Origin: Taxawa tesnikishii (nom. ined.) | Lineage: Eukaryota; Ascomycota; Dothideomycetes; Dothideales | Length of the DNA stretch: 64,000 nt | Direction: 5' to 3' | NCBI GenBank assembly: GCA_030247885.1 | Contig: JAPDRO010000031.1 | Span: 1-64,000, forward strand | Shown: in pieces, positions 13,320 to 21,834 of the stretch | Position numbering within the stretch: the stretch's first letter is position 1 | How the letters are laid out: the number at the start of each line of letters is the position of its first letter | Translations under genes and position numbers: made by a program | Notes under the pieces: model-generated | What the model was told of the DNA's origin: nothing | Seen by the model: only the letters and a program-made list of their open reading frames with translations | Database searches by the model: none

Positions 13320-13361
13320 ATTAATATATAAATTTTAAATTACTTTTTAAGTTAATATAAA

Positions 13362-13433
13362 TAGCCCAGTGCAAGTATCGCACTTGCTTCTACCGATTAC
13401 AAAACGGTTGCATTACTTTTATGCTAACCGGGC
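13362..13433 (-). tRNA. trnT(ugu): tRNA-Thr (UGU), mirror copy
   Basis: Mirror of 14780-14851. Confidence 0.88.
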
Positions 13434-13482
13434 TTTATAAATTAATGAATGTACGATAAGTATGTTATTTAGTTTTTAATAA

Positions 13483-13856
13483 AATTAGTACTTTATACCT
13501 GAAGACATCAAAATCCTTTAAGCTAAAGCCTATACATTGTATTATCAAGGTTTGCTTGACAATATAATATTCGTAGTGTTCTACTACGTTTAAAAGTATC
13601 CTAAAGTAAGCTTCGCGCTTAAATGCTTTCAGCACTTATCTTTAACTGACGTAGCCTTCCTGCCATGCCTATGCTATCTATATATACAAGAGTAGTAGTA
13701 ATATACCTACATAATTAAACTAGAAAATAAATTTCTAATGAATAATTATGTTATAGTTAATATTGGTCACATAAACAACAGGTAAACCATAGGTCAATAT
13801 ACCCAACTCCTTTCGTACGAAGGGGCTATCTTTATTCTACTTTAATTCCCTCTAGA
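13483..13856 (-). rRNA. rnl: Large-subunit rRNA, 3' part (mirror copy, cut by gap)
   Basis: Mirror of 14357-14730, identical. The gene continues into the N gap. Confidence 0.9.
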
Positions 13857-14356
13857 NNNNNNNNNNNNNNNNNNNNNNNNNNNNNNNNNNNNNNNNNNNN
13901 NNNNNNNNNNNNNNNNNNNNNNNNNNNNNNNNNNNNNNNNNNNNNNNNNNNNNNNNNNNNNNNNNNNNNNNNNNNNNNNNNNNNNNNNNNNNNNNNNNNN
14001 NNNNNNNNNNNNNNNNNNNNNNNNNNNNNNNNNNNNNNNNNNNNNNNNNNNNNNNNNNNNNNNNNNNNNNNNNNNNNNNNNNNNNNNNNNNNNNNNNNNN
14101 NNNNNNNNNNNNNNNNNNNNNNNNNNNNNNNNNNNNNNNNNNNNNNNNNNNNNNNNNNNNNNNNNNNNNNNNNNNNNNNNNNNNNNNNNNNNNNNNNNNN
14201 NNNNNNNNNNNNNNNNNNNNNNNNNNNNNNNNNNNNNNNNNNNNNNNNNNNNNNNNNNNNNNNNNNNNNNNNNNNNNNNNNNNNNNNNNNNNNNNNNNNN
14301 NNNNNNNNNNNNNNNNNNNNNNNNNNNNNNNNNNNNNNNNNNNNNNNNNNNNNNNN
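13857..14356. other. Assembly gap (500 N) inside rnl
   Basis: Exactly 500 N. The two flanks are perfect reverse complements of each other, so the gap joins two copies of the same contig end in opposite orientation. A round 500 suggests a placeholder and not a measured distance. Confidence 0.99.
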
Positions 14357-14730
14357 TCTAGAGGGAATTAAAGTAGAATAAAGATAGCCCCTTCGTACGA
14401 AAGGAGTTGGGTATATTGACCTATGGTTTACCTGTTGTTTATGTGACCAATATTAACTATAACATAATTATTCATTAGAAATTTATTTTCTAGTTTAATT
14501 ATGTAGGTATATTACTACTACTCTTGTATATATAGATAGCATAGGCATGGCAGGAAGGCTACGTCAGTTAAAGATAAGTGCTGAAAGCATTTAAGCGCGA
14601 AGCTTACTTTAGGATACTTTTAAACGTAGTAGAACACTACGAATATTATATTGTCAAGCAAACCTTGATAATACAATGTATAGGCTTTAGCTTAAAGGAT
14701 TTTGATGTCTTCAGGTATAAAGTACTAATT
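14357..14730 (+). rRNA. rnl: Large-subunit rRNA, 3' part (domain VI)
   Basis: This is the 3' end of the mitochondrial 23S-like rRNA. The sarcin-ricin loop is recognisable at about 14393-14405 (CGTACGAAAGG), followed by the conserved stretch GATAAGTGCTGAAAGCATTT at 14572-14591 and the block that ends domain VI. The sequence begins at roughly E. coli position 2626, whereas the 5' part of the gene at the other end of the unit stops at about 2592, so only about 33 nt of rnl are missing. The 3' end is approximate. trnT follows 50 nt downstream. Confidence 0.9.
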
Positions 14731-14779
14731 TTATTAAAAACTAAATAACATACTTATCGTACATTCATTAATTTATAAA

Positions 14780-14851
14780 GCCCGGTTAGCATAAAAGTAA
14801 TGCAACCGTTTTGTAATCGGTAGAAGCAAGTGCGATACTTGCACTGGGCTA
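14780..14851 (+). tRNA. trnT(ugu): tRNA-Thr (UGU)
   Basis: Acceptor GCCCGGT pairs with ACTGGGC. The anticodon stem ACCGT encloses TTTTGTAA-type loop with anticodon TGT. First of three tRNA genes closely spaced downstream of rnl, likely cut from the rnl transcript. Confidence 0.9.
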
Positions 14852-14893
14852 TTTATATTAACTTAAAAAGTAATTTAAAATTTATATATTAAT

Positions 14894-14964
14894 ATGCGGA
14901 TTGGTGTAATAGTAACACAACTGGCTCATGCCCAGTAAATAGAAGTGCAAATCTTCTGTCCGCA
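14894..14964 (+). tRNA. trnM(cau): tRNA-Met (CAU), copy 1
   Basis: Seven-bp acceptor TGCGGAT/GTCCGCA (one G-U), anticodon arm ACTGG-CTCATGC-CCAGT. One of three CAU genes in the unit; which is the initiator cannot be fixed from sequence alone. Confidence 0.9.
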
Positions 14965-14975
14965 CAACTTATATA

Positions 14976-15048
14976 AAGGCTATAGCTTAATAGGTAAAGC
15001 AAGCTGCTCATGATAGCTCAGATGAGTGTTCGAATCCCTCTGGCCTTA
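14976..15048 (+). tRNA. trnM(cau): tRNA-Met (CAU), copy 2
   Basis: Acceptor AAGGCTA/TGGCCTT, anticodon arm AGCTG-CTCATGA-TAGCT. It lies 11 nt after the previous trnM. A CAU anticodon could also be modified at C34 to read AUA as Ile; the sequence does not tell. Confidence 0.88.
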
Positions 15049-15243
15049 AAAAACAAATGGAGAGCTCTCTATTTCTATTGTTCTTTGTTTCGCCAAAGCG
15101 CTATATCAAGGGTTTATCCTATACATTATACAGTTTACGATATGTATGATATATTTTTCACTTCATTCTTATTTAAATATAATACATATATAACTACAAT
15201 TTTACATGATATATACAAATTTTATAACTATTAAACCAAACGT

Positions 15244-16051
15244 AAGTCCAGCTTAGTAAATTGGACTTTTTAGCAAACAAAATACAATTATAGAACTCTA
15301 TGTTTATGATACATGTCCTGTTATATGGCTCTTAGCCATATAACATTATATAGCGTTATTTTTTTAGAAAAAGATTCGTATAGTAAACATACATATATTT
15401 AATAAATATGAATAATAATTTTACAATTGAAAATTTTAAACAAATTAAACAACAACAAGTAGAAAGGATTGAAACTTTAAAACAAGTTTCACAACAAAGA
15501 AAATCGATTGTATATTTAAAACAACAACAAATAGAATTGATGGAAAATTTAGAAGATGTTTCACAACAAAAAAATCTATTAAAAAGAATCTTTCACACAT
15601 ATCATTGTGACGAGAACGTTGATTTTTATCTTCAAATGCTAAAGACATTGGTACTTTATACTTAATCTTTGCATTATTTTCCGGAATTGTAATGGTAACT
15701 TTAATCTCTATATCTTCACATTATTTAAATTTTTTAATTTTAATTCTTATTATTATTATCATAAATTCAATAATATTAAGTATTACATATTTTTACCCTA
15801 GAATAATATATGAACCAAGATATAAAGGTTTAATTACATACTTTATTTTTAAAGCAATATTACTAGTAATGTTTTTGTTTACAGCTACACCTTTCTTTTT
15901 ATATAAACCCTCTATTGGGTTTTCTTTCATTTTAATTCCTGCCCTGGCATTAAACATATTTATATTATTTGTCTATTTATTTAACAATCTAAGTTTAGAT
16001 AATGTTTGTGGCATCTTTTTAAATTTAATAAAAATTATTTTTTATCAATAG
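15244..16051 (+). pseudogene. Copy of cox1 5' region fused to nad2-like segment
   Basis: From 15244 to about 15685 this is a diverged copy of the cox1 upstream region and first codons at 32661-32279. It has the same 10-bp hairpin (15321-15343), the same upstream motif and a homologous start at 15408 (MNNNFTIENFKQ) with extra Gln-rich heptad-like repeats. The cox1 homology reaches the LYLIFALF motif, then switches at about 15685 to nad2 sequence (VMVTLISIS, later a match to nad2 [13 protein letters not shown]). The nad2-like part is an open frame at 15692-16051, ending in a hydrophobic stretch I do not recognise. The 5' open frame of 85 residues (15408-15665) leaves the cox1 frame after residue 60. 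It looks like a recombination product; a functional short protein is not excluded. Confidence 0.75.
15321..15343. repeat. Perfect 10-bp hairpin
   Basis: TTATATGGCT, a CTT loop and its exact reverse complement. The same hairpin lies upstream of true cox1 at 32569-32591, so it belongs to the duplicated cox1 leader and may be a transcript processing or stability element. Confidence 0.8.
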
Positions 16052-16491
16052 TGATATTTACTGAATTTTTTATTGATGGTGTTCCAATATTATATTTAGA
16101 TAGCCCTAGCCCTCAGGATTCTACAATATTCACTGAGCTAGCTGAACATATGGTTATAAAGATAGGTAAAGTATTGGACGAAAGATTTCACATCATGATG
16201 CAAGATAGGTCTATTTCATTCCCTAACAGTGTTACATTAGCAAACCTAGATATTAATCCTAGGGATACTTTAGCTAATATTCTTCAGGAATTTGCAAATG
16301 AGCACGAATATAATAAAGAGGATAAAAGTGATTTTGTTGGAAATTTTTGTGAAAAAATAAAGAAGAGAGATAGCTTTAGTACTATTAAGGTTTACAGCTA
16401 TGACGATGTAGTCTATACAGGGTATAATAAAGAGGCAAAAATAAGAAGTTCTATTTTAGATGCAATTGCTAACCATAAATTATCTAAATAA
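16006..16491 (+). CDS. orf161, unknown soluble protein
   Basis: I do not recognise this family. The frame is open for 161 codons but its first ATG comes only at about residue 48; it otherwise starts with TTG at 16006 or GTG at 16051 and overlaps the preceding nad2-like frame. From about residue 22 the protein is hydrophilic and compositionally normal, unlike the membrane proteins around it (motifs FIDGVPILYLD, INPRDTLANIL, YSYDDVVYTGY), which argues against chance reading. It lies inside the scrambled cox1/nad2/trnV zone, so it may be an intruder, for example plasmid cargo, that lost its own 5' end on insertion. Identical in both copies of the unit. Confidence 0.5.
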   Translation: MWHLFKFNKNYFLSIVIFTEFFIDGVPILYLDSPSPQDSTIFTELAEHMVIKIGKVLDERFHIMMQDRSISFPNSVTLANLDINPRDTLANILQEFANEHEYNKEDKSDFVGNFCEKIKKRDSFSTIKVYSYDDVVYTGYNKEAKIRSSILDAIANHKLSK

Positions 16492-16509
16492 TAAATTGCA
16501 AAAATCTTC

Positions 16510-16690
16510 AATAATTATTAGCTCAATTGGTACAGAAACCATTTTTCGATAGGTAAGGTGAGGTATTCAAATCACCTATTTCTTAAATATGTTATTAAGT
16601 CTACTCTCATATTTATTAATTTCAAATGCTCTAACTTTAAGAAAAAACAAATCTATTTTATTTCTTTATAATTTATTATTTAATAATTAT
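16510..16690 (+). pseudogene. Decayed trnV followed by nad2 5' copy
   Basis: 16510-16590 matches trnV (43818-43890) in the acceptor and D and T arms, but its anticodon arm is scrambled and no longer gives a clean seven-base loop. The next 100 nt match the first codons of nad2, including the string TTTCAAATGCTCTAAC. It is the most diverged of three trnV-nad2 junction copies in the unit. Confidence 0.65.
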
Positions 16691-16845
16691 AAACTCTTAC
16701 TAGTGTAAAAGTAGAAAAAGATATTCCGCTCTTTTTATTTTTCCTAGTTTTTTAAATTTACTTTACAGATATGTAGGGTGTTACAAAATTTATTTTTTAT
16801 AAATAAATTTAAAAGGAAATTTATTATATCTATTTATTAAATCTA
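16691..16845. other. Spacer before nad4
   Basis: AT-rich spacer. A possible short hairpin and the sequence TAAATTTAAAAGGAAATTTA at 16802-16821, which recurs at 20700-20718 upstream of the 83-bp repeat, are the only structure I see. Confidence 0.4.
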
Positions 16846-18314
16846 ATGTTGCTTATGCTTTTACTGTTAATACCTCTAGCGGGTATATTTATAATCTCTA
16901 CAACTATGTACCATGATAATTCAAATTTAAATTTAAAACGTATTAAAGTAACTGGTTTAATTACATCTGTAATTAATTTGTTTATTTCATTAATTGTATT
17001 TGTATTTTTTAACTTTAGTAGTAATCAATTTCAATTCGTTCAAGAGTATTATAAAGTAAGTAGTTTTGATTTCTACTTAGGAGTGGATGGTATTTCTATA
17101 TACTTTGTAGTTTTAACTACTATAATAATGCCTATTGCACTATTATCTAATTGAACTTCAATATCAGAAAATGTAAAATCTTATGTAATAATTGTTTTAT
17201 TACTTGAAACATTACTTTTAGCAGTTTTTTTAGTTTTAGATGTTTTATTATTTTATATTTTTTTGAAAGCATACTACCTCCTTTATTTATATTAATAGGA
17301 TTATTTGGTTCAAGTAATAAAGTAAGAGCTAGTTTTTATCTCTTTTTATACACATTGTTAGGTTCCTTATTTTTATTATTATCTATACTTACAATGTCTT
17401 CTATTATGGGTACTACTGATTATGATGCATTGTATAAAACAAATTTTAATTTCTATACTCAGTTATTTTTATTTTATGGGGTTTTTATAGCTTTCGCGGT
17501 TAAAACTCCGACTATTTTAAATAGCTGACTTTTAAAAGCTCATGTTGAATCACCATTATCAGGAAGTATTATTTTAGCAGGTATAGTTTTAAAATTAAGT
17601 TTATATGGTATATTTAGATTAATGTTACCTTTATTACCTAAAGCTTCTTTAAATTATACATATATAATTTACGTAATAGGTGTAATAACAATTATATATG
17701 CTAGTTTTAGTACATTAAGAACAATAGATATTAAAGAACTTATTGCATATTCATCTGTATCTCATGCAGCTGTTTACTTAATAGGTGCATTTAGTAATAC
17801 AATACAAGGTATTGAAGGTTCAATACTTTTAGGTTTAGCTCATGGTTTTGTTTCATCAGGATTATTTATTTGTGCAGGAGGAGTTTTATATGACAGATCA
17901 TCTACTAGATTAATAACATATTATAGAGGTATGGCTCAAGTTATGCCTATATTCTCTGTATTATTCTTCATATTAGGTTTAGGTAATAGTGGTACTCCTT
18001 TAACTCTAAATTTCTTAGGTGAATTTATGTCATTATATGGAGTATTTGAAAGAATGCCTATATTAGGTGTTTTAGCTAGTACTTCAATAGTATTCTCAGC
18101 TGCTTATACAATATTTATGTATAATAGAATAGTATTTGCTGGTGCATATTCTAAATATTTCCTTGTTAATATACCTGATTTAAACAAACGTGAATTCTTT
18201 ATTTTATTAACATTAGTTGTATTTACAGTAGTACTAGGTATATACCCTGCACCTGTGCTTGACGGTTTACATTATTCAGTTTCTTCTTTAATATATTATT
18301 CTCCAACAGCGTAG
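16846..18314 (+). CDS. nad4: NADH dehydrogenase subunit 4
   Basis: Complex I membrane subunit of the antiporter-like, proton-pumping type. The N-terminal 102 residues are open to a TGA (Trp) in LSNW, followed by the family motif LDVLLFYIFFE at about residue 140 and the conserved KAHVESP and LAYSSVSH-type blocks; the 230 C-terminal residues are open (17622-18314). Restored length would be about 489 residues, normal for the family. The consensus has one T too few in the run at 17258-17264, which breaks the frame; both copies share it. The ATG at 16846 is the only in-frame start. Residues 60-104 differ strongly from the mirror copy (see findings). Confidence 0.95.
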
Positions 18315-18432
18315 TTGAAGTAGATAACTTTAATATAAAATTAACATTTTATTGCTAAAGCGCCAAACTTATAATAATATAAAACTATGGTGCAAAAGGG
18401 ATAAGGGATAAGGTATATGGCTTAAGGGTTAA

Positions 18433-18720
18433 GGATCTAGCTTAGGATTTAAGCATAGTGAGGTTACTAAAGAACTTTTCTGTAAAACTTGTTTAGGTAT
18501 TAAAAAAGCTAGATCACTAAATAAAAAAAGTGTATCAACATTTTCTTATTCTAATGTTAGACCCGTTTAAGATAAGAAAAGATTAAACTTATCTAATAAT
18601 AGCTATAAAGCTATCCTGGTTACATTAACCAATGTTGAGACAAAACTATCTACTACTTTTGTCTCTAAGAACAAGGCTGCTGCATTTTTAAATGAAGCCA
18701 AAAAACGGTTAAAATCTTAG
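18433..18720 (+). pseudogene. Homing-endonuclease C-terminal remnant
   Basis: The frame starts GSSLGFKHSEVTKELF, the hallmark linker of fungal GIY-YIG homing endonucleases with DNA-binding repeats (NUMOD3-like), then LGIKKARSLNKKS. An in-frame TAA follows about 50 residues in, and the frame resumes to a TAG at 18718. No catalytic domain is present. A closely related piece lies at 32885-32992 on the minus strand, so the fragment has been copied within the genome. Confidence 0.6.
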
Positions 18721-19109
18721 AGGTATACTTCCTTTAGCCGGTGAGGGAAAAAACCATGCACCACAACAAAAAAGCTTTATTATTTAACTTTCTGGTTATT
18801 ACTTGTTCTATTCTATTTTTAGCCTCTCGATTTATTTTGGTTAAATGATGAATTTTTTGAATTGAAAACCATACTAGAGTTTATTATTAAGAAGTAACCT
18901 GCAAACATCTTTTACTATATAATTCATTTTTCTAAACCAATATGTTAAATCTTTAGAAAGATATTATAGCGTGTTAACACACGTTAAATCTTAAGGTAAT
19001 ATCTTCGATCTATTTGCAAAAAAATAGTTGAAAAATTGGCTAAAAAAAGTCAAAAATTACATTAGTAATGTAATGGAACCTAAATTAAAAGAGTTGAAGT
19101 TATATTTTA
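18721..19109. other. Spacer between nad4 and trnL
   Basis: No gene seen. It contains a C/G-rich island CCTTTAGCCGGTGAGGG at 18731-18747 and an inverted repeat around TGTTAACACACG at 18972-18983. Confidence 0.4.
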
Positions 19110-19191
19110 ATCCGAGTGCTGGAATTGGTAGACAGGGCGAACTTAAGATTCGCTGACTAAGGTCGTAAACGTTCAAGTCGTTTCTTGGATA
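19110..19191 (+). tRNA. trnL(uaa): tRNA-Leu (UAA)
   Basis: Class II tRNA with long variable arm. Acceptor ATCCGAG/CTTGGAT (one G-U), anticodon arm GCGAA-CTTAAGA-TTCGC. Confidence 0.92.
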
Positions 19192-19403
19192 TTTTTTATG
19201 TTTTGTATAAAATATTGCACATGTTAGCTTAATGGTTTTATGTTTAAACAGTTTTCTTTAACCTCATGCCTTTAAACGCAGAAGCGACACCTTTACAAAG
19301 CAAAATAAATAAAAAATAAAAAAAGTCCATATTGAAAAAAATATTATAGTAATGTTATGCATTTATGTCAACAAATTATAACGTTATAATTTATTAATTA
19401 AAA

Positions 19404-19475
19404 GAGAGCTTAACTTAATGGTAAAGTATGTGACTTTTAATCACTGTAATATGAGTTCAAATCTCATAGCTCTTA
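19404..19475 (+). tRNA. trnK(uuu): tRNA-Lys (UUU)
   Basis: Acceptor GAGAGCT/AGCTCTT, anticodon loop CTTTTAA with TTT, T arm ATGAG-TTCAAAT-CTCAT. Confidence 0.92.
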
Positions 19476-19581
19476 TATATATCTCTTTTTTTACCTTAAA
19501 AAACTTTAAGTAAAAAGAAAGTATATAAACTTTGTAGTATACAGGCTTTTTTACATTATATCTTTGTAATTATACATATAG

Positions 19582-19899
<318 letters not shown>

Positions 19900-19942
19900 T
19901 AGTATTATGTATACACTATAAAAATCTAGGGTTTTGAGAGCC

Positions 19943-20013
19943 AACGTGTTAACTTAATGGTAGAGTGTTGTGCTACGGACACAAAAATACAAGTTCGACT
20001 CTTGTACGCGTTT
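19943..20013 (+). tRNA. trnR(acg): tRNA-Arg (ACG)
   Basis: Acceptor AACGTGT/ACGCGTT, anticodon arm TTGTG-CTACGGA-CACAA. It starts 43 nt after the atp9 stop. Confidence 0.92.
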
Positions 20014-20334
20014 ACTCTGAAATATTAGGTCTATACTAGTATTAAAATACAACAAATAAAAAAAAACAATAATGTTTATATTAGTAAATGGTTTAAAATT
20101 AAATTAATCTTAGTAATTATATAAATATGCTGATAAAAGTAATGTCGCTTTTGCGTTAAAAACCAATAATAGTATACAATAGACGCTGTATATGTAATTT
20201 TTAATAATTTGTATATGTAATTTATACATGTGCATTATATTTTTTAGTATGTTTATAAATGATAATATATATATTAGTATTGGATTTTAAATGTTTTACA
20301 AAAATGTTATTAACAATCTAATAGTATATATTAC
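20014..20334. other. Spacer between trnR and trnG
   Basis: AT-rich and geneless. It holds one GC mini-element (TGTCGCTTTTGCGTT at 20143-20157) and a direct repeat of TATATGTAATTT at 20189 and 20213. Confidence 0.5.
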
Positions 20335-20407
20335 TACGGCTATAGGTTAATGGTAGACCGTTCGTCTTCCAAACGATGTGTACCGATTCGAATTCGGTTG
20401 GCCGTAT
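20335..20407 (+). tRNA. trnG(ucc): tRNA-Gly (UCC)
   Basis: Acceptor TACGGCT/GGCCGTA, anticodon loop CTTCCAA. Confidence 0.92.
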
Positions 20408-20414
20408 ATTAAAG

Positions 20415-20487
20415 GAGTTAGTAGCTCAATTGGTAGAGCACTTTCTTGTCGAGAAAGAAAATATCGGGTCGAGGCCGGTCTAACTCG
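20415..20487 (+). tRNA. trnD(guc): tRNA-Asp (GUC)
   Basis: Acceptor GAGTTAG/CTAACTC, anticodon arm TTTCT-TGTCGAG-AAAGA. It starts 7 nt after trnG. Confidence 0.92.
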
Positions 20488-20581
20488 GTTTATATATATA
20501 ACTTTCATATTATTCAAACGCAAAAGCGACATCTCTTTTTGTTAATGTTATATATTACTTAATTATATACTGCATTAAAAA

Positions 20582-20662
20582 GGAAAAGTTGCTATTGGTA
20601 GGGTAAGATATTTGCTAAATATTGTGTTTTAACACCTGATGGTTCAATTCCATCCTTTTCCG
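20582..20662 (+). tRNA. trnS(gcu): tRNA-Ser (GCU)
   Basis: Acceptor GGAAAAG/CTTTTCC, anticodon arm ATATT-TGCTAAA-TATTG-type with GCT, and a class II variable arm closed by GTGTTTTAACAC. Confidence 0.9.
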
Positions 20663-20727
20663 TAGAAAACTTAACAGTTTACTATCTGTATTGTAAAATA
20701 AATTTAAAAGGAAATTTAGCATAGCAT

Positions 20728-20810
20728 AAAATAGATAACTACTTTTACCTTTAAACCCAAATCTTTTATTAGATATAGTCATATAAATTATTATGACAAT
20801 TATACATATA
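20728..20810. repeat. 83-bp direct repeat upstream of orf231
   Basis: Identical to 23087-23169, where it lies just upstream of the atp8 start. Here it ends 8 nt before the orf231 ATG. Shared leaders of this kind suggest that orf231 was inserted with, or has captured, the atp8 5' flank. Confidence 0.9.
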
Positions 20811-20817
20811 ATTAGAC

Positions 20818-21511
20818 ATGAAGTATTTATCTATTAAATCAATAAACTTAGCTTTAAAAAGAATTCACGAAGGAAATAATACAATGGAACATAGAACGGG
20901 TTCAGCTACAAGTACTATGTTAAGCCATTATTTTCCACCTAGCGGTGGTTTCAGTAGTACTCCAGAGCAAATTCAACATTTCTCTAGACGAAGACCGGAT
21001 TTCGCTATTGAGCGTGTAGACGGTGAGCAATTAGTTCCGCATGTCTTTGTTGAAATTAAGAGCCTGGTTAATTCTGATTTCAACAGCATTATGGATCAAT
21101 TGTATGATACAATATTGCATACCGTTGATTACGAAGGGGTAACTTTGCTGTTTTTGTAATTGCTATGAAAGCTAGTAAAATAGCTTTTTTCAATTTTACT
21201 CTTACGCCCCTTTATTAGGTGACTATAATATCTTTCATTATAAAGGTTTTATCCCTTTAAATCAATTAATACCAGCATTTCAATTCATGGATATTAATAG
21301 TACTAATAACCTTATTGATTACCTGTATTATTTTAAAAAATATCCTATGCTTACTGATACATCTAGCCTTAGGAATTTAGGGGTTGAGTCTACAGACAAA
21401 ATTCCTTATCCTCATATTTGAGATCTTTTAAATAAGGATCATGAAAATCACGTACATGATTTATTTACTCATATGGCCAACAACATACCTGGTCTTGACA
21501 TAAAAGAATAA
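20818..21511 (+). CDS. orf231, PD-(D/E)XK nuclease-like protein of unknown role
   Basis: I know no mitochondrial gene of this kind. The ATG at 20818 opens a soluble protein of about 231 residues if two homopolymer slips are restored. Around residues 60-82 it has RRPDFAIER, a 12-residue gap, then HVFVEIKSL: the spacing PD...(E)xK of PD-(D/E)XK nucleases, with hydrophobic strands on both sides. After a T-run slip near 21184-21190 the frame continues without stops (FQFYSYAPLLGDY ... ANNIPGLDIKE, one TGA as Trp) to TAA at 21509. Continuity after the slip and normal composition argue for a real gene. It sits between trnS and trnW behind an 83-bp copy of the atp8 leader. Plasmid-derived cargo or a homing-type nuclease are both possible. 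Confidence 0.65.
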
Positions 21512-21564
21512 TATTTCATTTTTTTATTTTTTTTAATTATTAGTAATGTATTGTAATAAAAAAA

Positions 21565-21636
21565 AAGAGTATAGTTTAATTGGCAAAATAGGAAGCTTCA
21601 AACTTCAAATTCTCAGTTCAAGTCTGAGTGCTCTTG
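21565..21636 (+). tRNA. trnW(uca): tRNA-Trp (UCA)
   Basis: Acceptor AAGAGTA/TGCTCTT, anticodon loop CTTCAAA with TCA. This tRNA reads both UGA and UGG and explains the many in-frame TGA codons in the window (genetic code 4). Confidence 0.9.
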
Positions 21637-21666
21637 TTTGTATAATTATTATTTAGGTTATACAAA

Positions 21667-21738
21667 GGTTCTTTAACTTAACCGGTAAAGTGTGTTCTTG
21701 ATAAGGATGTTATTCAAGTTCGAGTCTTGGAGGAATCA
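21667..21738 (+). tRNA. trnI(gau): tRNA-Ile (GAU)
   Basis: Acceptor GGTTCTT/AGGAATC with two G-U pairs, anticodon loop TTGATAA. Confidence 0.9.
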
Positions 21739-21834
21739 AAAAAATATTATAATGTTATGCTAGCTATGTTTGTAGGCTTTGCTAAGTTCTTAGTAGAAAT
21801 TTCTTATTGTATTATGTTATATTTTATCTTAATT

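Noticed and set aside
19216-19272. A further tRNA gene after trnL
   Set aside because: Only a D-arm-like word (TTAGCTTAATGG) is present; no anticodon or T arm can be folded.
20347-20532. 61-residue minus-strand frame over trnG and trnD
   Set aside because: It is the antisense of two well-supported tRNA genes.
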